Shown: positions 1 through 6,331 of the stretch, piece by piece
Layout: the number at the start of each line of letters is the position of its first letter
Numbering within the stretch: position 1 is the stretch's first letter
Source of the DNA: Clostridium_Z sp040797585
GTDB taxonomy: Bacteria > Bacillota > Clostridia > Clostridiales > Clostridiaceae
Length of the DNA: 11,521 nt
Direction of reading: 5' to 3'
NCBI RefSeq assembly: GCF_040797585.1
Contig: NZ_JBFNEO010000081.1
Coordinates: 1 to 11,521, forward strand
Made by a program: the position numbers and the translations under genes
The notes under the pieces: generated by a model
What the model saw: only the letters and a program-made list of their open reading frames with translations
The model's database searches: none
Told to the model about the DNA's origin: nothing

Positions 1-1179
1 CGTATACTTGATACTATTAAAATCACATTTGTATTCAAGTCTTTCTCTTATATATCCCTTAATCCATCTTGATAATTTGCGTTTTACTGATTTAGGATAT
101 CTATCATTCCAATTAACAAAATCTAGTTGCTCCATAACTATTTCTGTTGGTTTTTCTTCTTTTATTAATTGATTTAAGGAATAATTTATATAAGATTTTA
201 CTGTTTGGTCATGCTTCGATTTATTGTGATTATATTTTACTATGCCTAAATTGTTTTCTTTTATGGTGTTAGCCTTCTTAATATTACCTTGATCTAAATA
301 TTGATTATATAAAGCCCAAAATCTATTTCTTTGAGCGTTTGCCTTACTTAGTCTTTCAGTTTCTCTATTTAGATGATAATTAAGACTTTCTCCATAAAAA
401 TTATCACTTGATACTGCAAATAAATATTTGTATCCCTTGTCTATTCCTATAATATTTTCTTTATTAATGTTCTTTTTAACCTTAACTTTTAAAGGACAAT
501 ATATTATTATCTTACTATCTACTATTTTAACTATCATTGTCCTATGGTATTTATTAATATCAGTCAATTTAATAGATAGTCTTTTACCCTTTCTTGTAGA
601 AGTTATATTTATACAATTATCTTTGCACGAATACAATCCTGTATCTATTGAGAGCTTATTTCCCACTTTTGAATAAGGTATATGTCCTTTATATCTCCTT
701 GTGTATCTTTTTATAAGGTTATTGAGATAATTATAATTTAATTCTTTATCTTGAAATACTTTAGGAATATCAAAACATTGATTAGTTAATATTTTAGAGT
801 AATAATTATCAAACTTTAAAATGTAATTGATATAATGTCTATCTTCATTTGATAAATTATCATTTACTCTGATCTGACTTTTTATCTTTCTTTTAATGTT
901 ACTCCATTGAGATTTAATATTTCCTATGGCTTCATCTAAAGCTAGTTTCCAATATCTCGCAGGCATTCTCCATTGTTCTGCAAATTTAGTTTTTACCCAT
1001 ATGTCTCTAATCTCTTTTTTATAACCTCCAAGAATAGTGATACTATTAATTCCACTATATCTTGAATATACATAGTTCTTAACATTTTTGTATTGATTAG
1101 CTATGAATTTTAATTCTTTTAAAACATCTTCGTCTAATTCATATGAATATTGTTTAACAGTTTTAATTATAGTCCTCAC
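1..1179 (-). CDS. tnpB: TnpB RNA-guided endonuclease (IS605 OrfB family), C-terminus cut by window edge
   Basis: A frame of 393 codons is open from GTG at 1179 to the left edge. Family signs: an N-terminal OrfB helical region with YKNVKNYVYSRYSG and later WRMPARYWKLALDEAI; a basic beta-rich middle; the RuvC-I motif IIGIDKGYKYLFAVSSD with catalytic Asp at residue 247; and the RuvC-II motif EIVMEQLDF with Glu at residue 350. Next comes the region typical of the helix before the zinc finger (LSRWIKGYIRERLEYK). The zinc-finger cysteines and RuvC-III Asp are expected just beyond the edge. TnpB proteins cut DNA guided by an omega RNA made from the 3' end of the same transcript. The first Asp lies about 55 residues later than in ISDra2 TnpB (Asp191), so this is a large TnpB, probably near 500 residues. 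The start was chosen because AGGTGAG (1190-1184) sits 4 nt upstream; an in-frame GTG at 1188 overlaps that site. No internal stop was found. Confidence 0.9.
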   Translation of the reverse strand, partial: MRTIIKTVKQYSYELDEDVLKELKFIANQYKNVKNYVYSRYSGINSITILGGYKKEIRDIWVKTKFAEQWRMPARYWKLALDEAIGNIKSQWSNIKRKIKSQIRVNDNLSNEDRHYINYILKFDNYYSKILTNQCFDIPKVFQDKELNYNYLNNLIKRYTRRYKGHIPYSKVGNKLSIDTGLYSCKDNCINITSTRKGKRLSIKLTDINKYHRTMIVKIVDSKIIIYCPLKVKVKKNINKENIIGIDKGYKYLFAVSSDNFYGESLNYHLNRETERLSKANAQRNRFWALYNQYLDQGNIKKANTIKENNLGIVKYNHNKSKHDQTVKSYINYSLNQLIKEEKPTEIVMEQLDFVNWNDRYPKSVKRKLSRWIKGYIRERLEYKCDFNSIKYT

Positions 1180-1209
1180 TATTCTCACCTACTTTTATTT
1201 ATTAATTTC

Positions 1210-1215
1210 ATTATA
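1210..1215 (-). promoter_or_regulatory. Candidate -10 box of tnpB
   Basis: A perfect TATAAT reads on the minus strand 30 nt upstream of the tnpB GTG, preceded directly by TG. No clear -35 hexamer was found at the usual distance. The purine-rich run AGCGGGGG lies just upstream in the shared tnpB/RHH spacer and is a possible operator, which is inference only. Confidence 0.4.
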
Positions 1216-1238
1216 CATATATAGTATCCCCCGCTTTG

Positions 1239-1266
1239 TTGACACTTTATAAGCATGTTATATTAA
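1239..1266 (+). promoter_or_regulatory. Sigma-A type promoter of the small RHH gene
   Basis: A perfect TTGACA (1239-1244) is followed after 16 nt by TATTAA (1261-1266). An alternative extended -10, TGTTATATT, lies at 1256-1264. It points at the RHH gene, whose start is 33 nt downstream. It is divergent from tnpB and lies in the same ~120-nt spacer, so a repressor bound here could act on both genes. Confidence 0.6.
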
Positions 1267-1298
1267 AATAAATTAAATTGATTAAAAGAGGTGATTAT

Positions 1299-1445
1299 GT
1301 GGCTGTTAGTAAAGACAATATCAGAATCAAAGTTACTGTTTCTAAAGAGATTAATAAACAATTAAAACTAAAGGCTGATAAAGATAATAGGTCAGTTAGT
1401 AATTATGTTTATAATTTAATTGTTAAAGATCTAGAAAATAGTTAG
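1299..1445 (+). CDS. Small ribbon-helix-helix (Arc/MetJ/CopG-type) DNA-binding protein inside the IStron
   Basis: This 48-residue gene starts with GTG at 1299 behind AGAGGTGA (1287-1294). The protein has the layout of a ribbon-helix-helix regulator: a beta strand (IRIKVTVS, residues 8-15), helix 1 (KEINKQLKLKADKD), the turn NRSVSNYV, and helix 2 (YNLIVKDLEN). RHH proteins of this size bind DNA as dimers and usually repress nearby genes. It is transcribed away from tnpB from a shared spacer and lies between the intron core and tnpB, so it is a cargo gene of the element. Likely roles (inference) are repressor of tnpB, autoregulator, or an orphan antitoxin-like protein; no toxin gene is next to it. 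An ATG at 1297 in another frame gives only a short, unrelated peptide. The gene is antisense to the intron-tnpB transcript. Confidence 0.75.
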   Translation: MAVSKDNIRIKVTVSKEINKQLKLKADKDNRSVSNYVYNLIVKDLENS

Positions 1446-1450
1446 TTTGT

Positions 1451-1478
1451 GTTTACTTTACAGTAAACCTATTTTTAT
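1451..1478 (+). terminator. Rho-independent terminator of the RHH gene
   Basis: A 6-bp stem GTTTAC (1451-1456) / GTAAAC (1463-1468) is followed by CTATTTTTAT on the plus strand. It starts 6 nt after the RHH stop codon. It should keep transcription from running antisense into the intron core. Confidence 0.6.
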
Positions 1479-1499
1479 AAAATTTTAGAATACGGTTGT

Positions 1500-1988
1500 T
1501 TACGAATCAATCTAATCTTCATTTATACCATTTTTAGAGTATTCACATAAGGTCGTTAATCTTATGCAGTTCTCTTATGAACTTCTGCATATTTCTATAC
1601 AGCATAGACTATATCACCTACCTAAAGCCTTAGGCAGCTCCCCATTTCCCCTCACTTGAAGGTACGAGCTTTTGCTCTAGTCGTTGAAGTTTCTCCTATT
1701 CGGAGCTTACCTGCTGATTATCCATTATTTCGGCACTTAGGATTTAACCTTATGCTATCCTAATTATTTTTTCTACTTTCGTTACCATCACGCTTAGACT
1801 TATTTCATTCTTACGTTGTGGTTAATTAGGCTTTAGGAACTTCCAGCAATTAAAGGAGTTTTGGATAGTTTTAAACTATCACTCTACACTCTTTATGAAT
1901 GTAGGGAGCTTTTAATTTAACATACGTCTGCATTTGTCTGTATCTTTACACATTTATACATATATTAAACAACAATTAGTTGCTCCTA
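1500..1988 (-). ncRNA. Group I self-splicing intron, catalytic core and 5' part (minus strand)
   Basis: Read on the minus strand, the four conserved group I elements occur in the right order and spacing. Element P (AATTGCTGGAAGTTCC) is at 1851-1836. Element Q (AATCAGCAGGTAAG) is at 1719-1706; GCTG of P and CAGC of Q form P4. Element R (TTCAACGACTAGA) is at 1688-1676. Element S (GATATAGTCT) is at 1615-1606. GACTA (1682-1678) pairs with TAGTC (1611-1607) as P7, the guanosine-binding helix. A CTCC-GAATA-GGAG hairpin between Q and R fits P6. GAGC-AAAA-GCTC after R and CCTAA...TTAGG before S fit the P7.1/P8 helices. Upstream, GATAGTT...AACTATC fits P2; downstream, a bulged ATGCA/TGCAT hairpin (about 1591-1563) fits the P9 region. 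The intron starts where the mutS2 frame breaks off. Its 3' end must lie beyond tnpB. The subgroup looks IA-like but was not determined. Confidence 0.87.
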
Positions 1989-3168
1989 TATTCTTAACAT
2001 GAGATGAAAATGTACTTAAGGAATTTTCTATACTTTGATTATCCCCTATATCTACAAATACATTTTTAAATACTGAAAGCTCTGTTCCTTCCTTTCCACT
2101 TATATGAAGACCACTTTGAGCTGCAAGGGTTAAAAGTCCTATGGTTTTTAAAACTACTGTTTTCCCTCCAGCGTTAGGGCCTGTTATTACAAGAGTTCTA
2201 TAGTCCTCTCCTACCTTAAAGTCTAGGGGTACTACTTCCCCCTTAAGAAGTGGATGTTTTCCTTTAATTATATTTATATATCCTCTATCATTTATCTTAG
2301 GACATACTCCATTTATGGACTTACTATACTTTGCCTTAGCAAATACCATATCATACTGTGCTATAGTTTCTACATTTATGCTTATGGTCTTAAGATTATC
2401 ATAAACAATTGAGGTTAAATGGCATAGAATTTGATACTCTTCTTCCTTCTCTTCTGCCTTTAAGGTAGCTAACTCTACATTAAGAGTAGCTACTCCTTGA
2501 GGTTCTATAAACACTGATGATCCCTTAGATGAAGCCTCAACTATAACTCCATCCACTTGATGTTTATAAGATGACTTTACAGGTATTACATATCTATCAT
2601 TCCTCTTGCTTATGAAAAACTCCTGTATATATTTTTTATTCTCAGAAGAGTTTAAGAACTTATTTAATTTATCCTTAATCTTCCCCTCTACAATATCTAT
2701 ATTTCTTCTTATCTTTTGAAGAGCCTTGGTAGCCTGTGAATCCACTCTACTACCTCTTATACACCTATTTATTTCATCCTCTATATATAAAAGCTCTGTT
2801 ATTGAATTACTATAGCTGCTAAGACTCGGAGCATAGCTTTCCTTATCCCTCATAAATCTTTTTATAGTTCTGCACCCTCTTAAAAAATTGCTTAAGATTT
2901 CAAGTTCACTAGGATTTAAAATAATATCCTTTTTTAATTTATCTATAATTGAATTTACATTAAATACCCCTTCTAAAGGCACGTGAGAATAAGCATCAAG
3001 TATATTCCTACCTTCAGTGGTTTCCATAAGTCTTTTATTTACTACCTTTATTTCACTACTTGGCATTAACTTATCTACTAGTTCTTTTCCAAGTCCGCTA
3101 ACACAATGTTTTTTTACTTCATCTTTTAAATTTTCATATTGTAATTTATTAAAAGTCTCTGTATTCAT
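1954..3168 (-). CDS. mutS2: MutS2 endonuclease/ATPase, 5' exon interrupted by the IStron
   Basis: MutS2 is a MutS-family ATPase with a C-terminal Smr domain, linked to recombination control and ribosome rescue. The visible part covers the N-terminal core and helical arms, and then the ATPase start: Walker A GPNAGGKT at residues 330-337, followed by LLTLAAQSGLHI and FVDIGDNQSIENSLSTFSSHVKNI. Normal MutS2 (about 785 residues) continues with Walker B (LLDELGAGTDP), a coiled arm and the Smr domain. Here the similarity ends at residue 394 (~1987), and 10 intron-encoded residues lead to a stop at 1954. The ATG at 3168 is preferred: AAGGAG (3183-3178) lies 9 nt upstream, and family members begin MN..., whereas the in-frame ATG at 3186 overlaps that site. 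If the intron splices, full-length MutS2 can be made; if not, a 404-residue stub without Walker B results. Confidence 0.9.
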   Translation of the reverse strand: MNTETFNKLQYENLKDEVKKHCVSGLGKELVDKLMPSSEIKVVNKRLMETTEGRNILDAYSHVPLEGVFNVNSIIDKLKKDIILNPSELEILSNFLRGCRTIKRFMRDKESYAPSLSSYSNSITELLYIEDEINRCIRGSRVDSQATKALQKIRRNIDIVEGKIKDKLNKFLNSSENKKYIQEFFISKRNDRYVIPVKSSYKHQVDGVIVEASSKGSSVFIEPQGVATLNVELATLKAEEKEEEYQILCHLTSIVYDNLKTISINVETIAQYDMVFAKAKYSKSINGVCPKINDRGYINIIKGKHPLLKGEVVPLDFKVGEDYRTLVITGPNAGGKTVVLKTIGLLTLAAQSGLHISGKEGTELSVFKNVFVDIGDNQSIENSLSTFSSHVKNIGATNCCLIYV

Positions 3169-3186
3169 TTTAAGATTCTCCTTCAT

Positions 3187-3370
3187 AATTCAAACTCACT
3201 TTAAAGCTCTTTGATAAATTATGAAGATACCAATATAAAAATTTTATATATAAATACTAATCCAGTTAAATAGGCTTGAAAATGTAATCCTCCAGATTAG
3301 GGTGATAATTCCTATGTCTTATATTTGAGGAAGCTATAATTAAATTTAATTACTATTTTTCCACATAAAA
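3187..3370 (-). other. mutS2 5' leader with a 14-nt segment complementary to the upstream RNA
   Basis: This gene-free leader holds a small AATC-CTCCA-GATT hairpin near 3288-3300. It also holds ATGAAGATACCAA (plus strand, 3221-3233, 14 bp counting T3220), which is the exact reverse complement of 3478-3491 inside the 6S-like RNA. No recognised riboswitch class was found. A downstream TGTGG (minus strand, 3365-3361) could pair with CCACA of the terminator at 3371-3403, as in an attenuator, but this rests on 5 bp only. Confidence 0.35.
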
Positions 3371-3403
3371 AAGCTGTGGATACCTTTAATGTGTCCACAG
3401 CTT
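3371..3403 (-). terminator. Strong rho-independent terminator upstream of mutS2
   Basis: A perfect 10-bp stem AAGCTGTGGA (3371-3380) / TCCACAGCTT (3394-3403) is followed on the minus strand by a run of six T including the stem end (down to 3367). The plus strand has only a weak T content after it. It ends minus-strand transcription from the RNA locus before mutS2, so mutS2 needs its own promoter in 3190-3365 or read-through. Confidence 0.75.
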
Positions 3404-3416
3404 AAAATTCCTCGTT

Positions 3417-3457
3417 AAAAAAGCTATATTTAGGGTATTAGAAAAACACCCTCTATA
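3417..3457 (-). terminator. Rho-independent terminator of the 6S-like RNA
   Basis: AGGGT (3432-3436) pairs with ACCCT (3448-3452), extended by TATA/TATA with a bulge. On the minus strand it is followed by GCTTTTTT, the T run at 3422-3417. It lies directly downstream of the long hairpin RNA and would give that RNA a length of about 190 nt. Confidence 0.5.
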
Positions 3458-3610
3458 CAGGAGGTAATATAAGCACCTTGGTATCTTCATAGACTAATGA
3501 ATAAATTCCACAACAAACAGAGGTATATTAAATACCTTTTTCTAAGAATTTATTCTATTAAATTTGGTCTAGTTTAATACCACGCTCATAAGCCACCTCT
3601 TTTTATATTT
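3417..3610 (-). ncRNA. Long hairpin RNA candidate with 6S RNA-like architecture
   Basis: The region folds into one long interrupted hairpin. The closing stem is GAGGT (3461-3465) / ACCTC (3595-3599). Then comes a large internal bubble of about 13 and 12 nt, then TGGTAT (3479-3484) / ATACCA (3577-3582), a 7-bp stem 3490-3496 / 3565-3571 with one G-T pair, and a perfect 10-bp stem GAATAAATTC (3499-3508) / GAATTTATTC (3546-3555). An apical AGGTAT/ATACCT hairpin closes it. A closing stem, central bubble and long terminal stem within ~190 nt is the layout of 6S RNA, which binds sigma-A RNA polymerase. The minus strand is favoured because a terminator follows at 3457-3417, but a near-palindrome can be read either way (the plus strand also has TTTTT after the closing stem). 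No conserved 6S sequence was confirmed; it could be another structured RNA. Confidence 0.4.
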
Positions 3611-3849
3611 TCAAACCTATTTAGTGTAAGCTTAACATAATATAATATCATTGTAAATATATATTATGCGACAATATATTTTACTCATATAATTATTGTT
3701 AATATTTTAAATATAATCCTATTAGCAATATTAAAGTCACTCTTCCTATTTTATTCCTTTATAATCCTCATAATACTTTCCCATGTTAATTCCAATTTTA
3801 TTTACACCTTATTTATCTAGTGTTATTTGTCTCAGTATTTATATATTTC
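3611..3849. other. AT-rich intergenic region, no gene seen
   Basis: Very AT-rich spacer between the end of the DUF4179 gene and the hairpin RNA. It should contain the minus-strand promoter of that RNA; TTTACA (minus, 3657-3652) is a possible -35, but no matching -10 at a standard distance was convincing. A minus-strand frame of 12 codons from 3784 has no ribosome binding site and was not called. Confidence 0.4.
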
Positions 3850-5379
3850 TTAAGAATTAAATTTTATAGTTTTATTAAGACTCTTTGGCATATCATATAT
3901 TTCATTAAGATCTATAAGAATTATTTCCAAGTCATCTATATTTAATTGCTCATATGAACTTAGTATTTTATCTTTGGTTATAACTGCCTTTCCATTTGTT
4001 TCCATTACCTTAGAATAGCTGTTAGTTTTTTTATTATATAAATACATACCGTCAAGTGCTAAAGCCTCTTTCATAGGTCCACTTATTTCCACATCTAGTT
4101 CTATATTATCATAAGTATTTCTTTCTAAATCATTATGCTTCTCTTTAGCATAGCCTAAAGATTTTAACTTTATTGTTCCAAAACTTTCACTTTCTAAAGA
4201 TTGGTTAGTAATATTACTTAAATTTATAACTTTTTTATTCTTAATCTTACTTAAAACATCTTTGTATATATTACTTATTTTTTCTGTATATTTCTTATTA
4301 TCTATATCTCCTGTTTCACCTTCATTAATTTTTTCTATATCCTCTTTAAGTAGAGCTCCTCTTAAATCAAACTGATATTTGGAATCTAATACATCAAACA
4401 TATGCCTAGAAACATATATATCTTCTGACATATGCCCACTTGATTTATGATTACTTTCATTAACTCTTTCTCCATTATGATTTAGCAAAGATACATGTAA
4501 ACTATTAAATGCTTTACTCCCTATTAATTTATTTTCATTTACTTCTCCCACTAACTCTACATAGGTCTTTATAGGAGTTGATACTATTCTATTTAAATAT
4601 ATCTCTCCTACTGATGTGGAAAGTTTATCTTTTTCTTCTTTATAAACTTTTATTTTTTTATTTATTTCACTGCCACTTATTCTAAAATTAAAATTCCATT
4701 CCCCTCTTATTTCAGCAAAAGAAGTTAGTTTGAAGTTAATATCATATAAATCATCAATATCTTCAATATTATTATTAAGATTAATACTAGTTCTAATTAT
4801 AAACTTATCTTCCTTCTCCTTTTTATTTTCCATGGTCCAGCCGAATCCCTGTGGACTTTCTCCATTTATGGTAAATTCAAACCCAACAGGCATTGGATAT
4901 TTTTCCTCATTCTCAAATAAATCATCTAATTCCTTTATAACCTCCCCTTCTACAGAATAAGCTAAATACATTTCTTGCCCATCAAAGAGCATCTCCTCTA
5001 TAGTAATTTTCAACCCATTATCTTCCCTTGTTTCTCCTATATATACTGAATAATCCTTTAAGTCATCACTAAAGCTTTGGGACCCTTTTCCAAAATCCCA
5101 TCCAAAAATAGAGTCTTCCCCTACAATTTTATTTAATATAGGAATGCTACTTGCATAGGTTGGGAAGGTAACACAAAATCCTCCTAATAATCCAATGGTA
5201 ATCCCTGCTGCTACTAAAGAATTCTTAAGTCTCTTCCTTCTTTGAGATTTAACCTTGTTCTTAGGAGGTAACTTCTGAAGCATTTCATCTATTTTATTTA
5301 CAGCCTTATTACTTATTTCTATATGATTTAGAGAATCTAAAGCTAAATTAAGCTTATCTTCTATTATTTTTTCCTTCAT
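3850..5379 (-). CDS. DUF4179 membrane protein, probable anti-sigma factor of the adjacent ECF sigma factor
   Basis: A 509-residue protein. Residues 1-50 form a charged cytoplasmic segment rich in Lys and Arg (ending SQRRKRLKN). Residues 52-72 are one transmembrane helix (SLVAAGITIGLLGGFCVTF). The family motif TYASSIPILNKIVGEDSIFGWDF follows, typical of DUF4179 proteins, and then a long beta-rich extracytoplasmic part without recognised catalytic motifs. DUF4179 proteins are commonly encoded just downstream of ECF-type sigma genes and are taken to hold the sigma factor at the membrane until a signal arrives; the exact mechanism in this family is little known. The start at 5379 has GGAGG just upstream, and only 13 nt separate it from the sigma stop codon, so the two genes are one operon. 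The signal sensed cannot be read from the sequence. Confidence 0.82.
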   Translation of the reverse strand: MKEKIIEDKLNLALDSLNHIEISNKAVNKIDEMLQKLPPKNKVKSQRRKRLKNSLVAAGITIGLLGGFCVTFPTYASSIPILNKIVGEDSIFGWDFGKGSQSFSDDLKDYSVYIGETREDNGLKITIEEMLFDGQEMYLAYSVEGEVIKELDDLFENEEKYPMPVGFEFTINGESPQGFGWTMENKKEKEDKFIIRTSINLNNNIEDIDDLYDINFKLTSFAEIRGEWNFNFRISGSEINKKIKVYKEEKDKLSTSVGEIYLNRIVSTPIKTYVELVGEVNENKLIGSKAFNSLHVSLLNHNGERVNESNHKSSGHMSEDIYVSRHMFDVLDSKYQFDLRGALLKEDIEKINEGETGDIDNKKYTEKISNIYKDVLSKIKNKKVINLSNITNQSLESESFGTIKLKSLGYAKEKHNDLERNTYDNIELDVEISGPMKEALALDGMYLYNKKTNSYSKVMETNGKAVITKDKILSSYEQLNIDDLEIILIDLNEIYDMPKSLNKTIKFNS

Positions 5380-5392
5380 AACTACCCCTCCT

Positions 5393-5893
5393 TTAATTAG
5401 CCTTAAGAATATTTTTGAGAAATGTTCTAGATCTTGAAAGTCTAGATTTTACAGTACCTTCTGGAATATTAAATTCCTTTGATATATCTCTTATTGATGA
5501 GTCCTCAAAGTAATAGGCTTTAACTAATTCCTTAAGTTCTTTAGGAAGCTTGTCTATTATATCCCTAAGTTCCACTTCACTAAAGCCTTCTTCCTTGTAG
5601 TTTATATCTAACTCTTCATTCCTAATGTATTTTTCACTTTTTCTAAGAACTTTTATACTGTTGTTTATAAGAATTTTAATTATCCAAGTTTTAAAATATT
5701 TAGGTTTACTAATCTTTTCTATATTCTTATATGATATTAATATAGTATCTTGTATAGCATCTAAGGCATCTTCTTCGTTTTTTAATATGCCCATGGCTAC
5801 TTTAAACATATCATTTCTAGTATTCTTGATAAGTTCTGAAAAGGCTTCCTTATCCCCTTCCTTAGCCCTTTTTACCAAAAGACTTATATCCAA
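5393..5893 (-). CDS. ECF-type RNA polymerase sigma factor
   Basis: The product is 166 residues from a TTG start. Sigma region 2 spans about residues 12-81, with EDALDAIQDTILISYKNI (core binding / -10 recognition) and FKTWIIKILINNSI. Region 4 spans about 110-160 and ends in a helix-turn-helix, IRDISKEFNIPEGTVKSRLSRSR, that reads the -35 element. There is no region 1 or 3, as expected for group 4 sigma factors. A longer frame begins at ATG 5926 but has no ribosome binding site. TTG at 5893 has AAGGGGGA 7 nt upstream, and MDISLLVKRAKEGDKEAF is a normal start for the family, so TTG is preferred. The gene is the first of a two-gene operon with the DUF4179 protein. Many such pairs are autoregulated; a possible ECF promoter is listed separately. 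Confidence 0.88.
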   Translation of the reverse strand: MDISLLVKRAKEGDKEAFSELIKNTRNDMFKVAMGILKNEEDALDAIQDTILISYKNIEKISKPKYFKTWIIKILINNSIKVLRKSEKYIRNEELDINYKEEGFSEVELRDIIDKLPKELKELVKAYYFEDSSIRDISKEFNIPEGTVKSRLSRSRTFLKNILKAN

Positions 5894-5926
5894 TTTTATG
5901 TCCCCCTTATTATGTACTTCACCCAT

Positions 5927-5954
5927 TAGATACCAATAAGTTCTTATAGGTTCT
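5927..5954 (-). promoter_or_regulatory. Possible ECF-type (autoregulatory) promoter of the sigma operon
   Basis: On the minus strand AGAACC (5954-5949) is followed after 16 nt by TATCTA (5932-5927). GAAC-type -35 elements with a 16-nt spacer are usual for ECF sigma factors, but the -10 does not match the CGTC class well. Transcription from here would start near 5920, leaving a short leader before the TTG at 5893 and excluding the ATG at 5926. This is weak evidence. Confidence 0.25.
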
Positions 5955-6021
5955 CTAAATATGTAAATTTTAATAATTTTTATGTTTTCTTAGCTTAATA
6001 AGTTTTAAACTCTACACAAAA

Positions 6022-6058
6022 TAAAGCTATGCCAAAAATACTATTTGGCATAGCTTTA
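6022..6058. terminator. Bidirectional-type terminator hairpin, copy 1 of a repeated hairpin
   Basis: A perfect 15-bp stem: TAAAGCTATGCCAAA (6022-6036) pairs with TTTGGCATAGCTTTA (6044-6058). T-rich tails follow on both strands. No intact gene now ends here: the sigma gene starts to the left and the next plus gene starts to the right. A near-identical hairpin ends the region at 7141-7175. Confidence 0.65.
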
Positions 6059-6322
6059 ATTACCTCTTAGCCTTATAACCTTATTAGTGTAAATCTAATT
6101 ATTTTTCTCCTTATATGCTTTTTTCCTTAATAAAATCCATACTATAATTATTTTAATAATTCTTCCTTTAGCTCATAATCTTTAATAACTAACCCTTTAA
6201 TATAATAGAACTTATTTATATATTAGCTTTATCTATTATTATAGTTAAAGTTCAAGAAAATCAAACCATAAGAATCTATTTTTAGTATTATATCATAAAA
6301 TAGGAATATAATGGACAAAGGG

Positions 6323-6331
6323 TGTTATAAT
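6323..6331 (+). promoter_or_regulatory. Extended -10 promoter of the 6396 gene
   Basis: TGTTATAAT (TG-N-TATAAT) lies at 6323-6331 on the plus strand, 65 nt before the ATG at 6396. No good -35 was found, which is acceptable for an extended -10 promoter. Confidence 0.45.

Larger units (their letters stand above)
1..1988 (-). mobile_element. IStron-like element (group I intron + tnpB) inserted in mutS2, 3' end outside window
   Basis: On the minus strand this block directly follows the broken mutS2 reading frame. In order it holds a group I intron core, a short intergenic part with a divergent small gene, and an IS605-family tnpB that runs off the left edge. The combination of a self-splicing group I intron at the 5' end and a tnpB gene at the 3' end defines IStrons such as CdISt1 of Clostridioides difficile, which splice out of the mRNA of the gene they enter. 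The left junction is placed at about 1987-1990, where MutS2 similarity stops (after ...HVKNI). The exact base is uncertain by a few nucleotides. No tnpA is seen between intron and tnpB, so this copy may be non-autonomous for transposition. The 3' splice site, the guide-RNA scaffold and the mutS2 3' exon are not in the window. Confidence 0.82.

Noticed and set aside
428..676. Plus-strand open frame of 82 codons
   Set aside because: It lies antisense within the RuvC-I/beta-barrel part of tnpB, has no ribosome binding site, and its hydrophobic look comes from the AT-rich complement.
1500..1988. Group II intron or ordinary IS left end
   Set aside because: No domain V or reverse transcriptase is present, while all four group I core elements and the P7 pairing are found in order.
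3017..3214. Plus-strand open frame of 65 codons
   Set aside because: Antisense to the N-terminus of mutS2, without translation signals.
3220..3491. MITE with 14-bp terminal inverted repeats
   Set aside because: No target-site duplication is visible around the two copies, and one copy is part of another hairpin; kept only as a pairing observation.
3420..3610. T-box leader for a downstream gene
   Set aside because: The conserved T-box sequence (GGTGGNACCGCG type) is absent, and mutS2 is not a typical T-box target. AGAGGTGG at the 5' end was the only resemblance.
3746..3784. Minus-strand 12-codon frame MGKYYEDYKGIK
   Set aside because: Too short, with no ribosome binding site and no recognisable similarity.
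4730..4960. Plus-strand open frame of 76 codons
   Set aside because: Antisense to the DUF4179 gene, without a ribosome binding site.
5625..5939. Plus-strand open frame of 104 codons
   Set aside because: Antisense to the ECF sigma gene; the sigma gene is clearly the coding strand.
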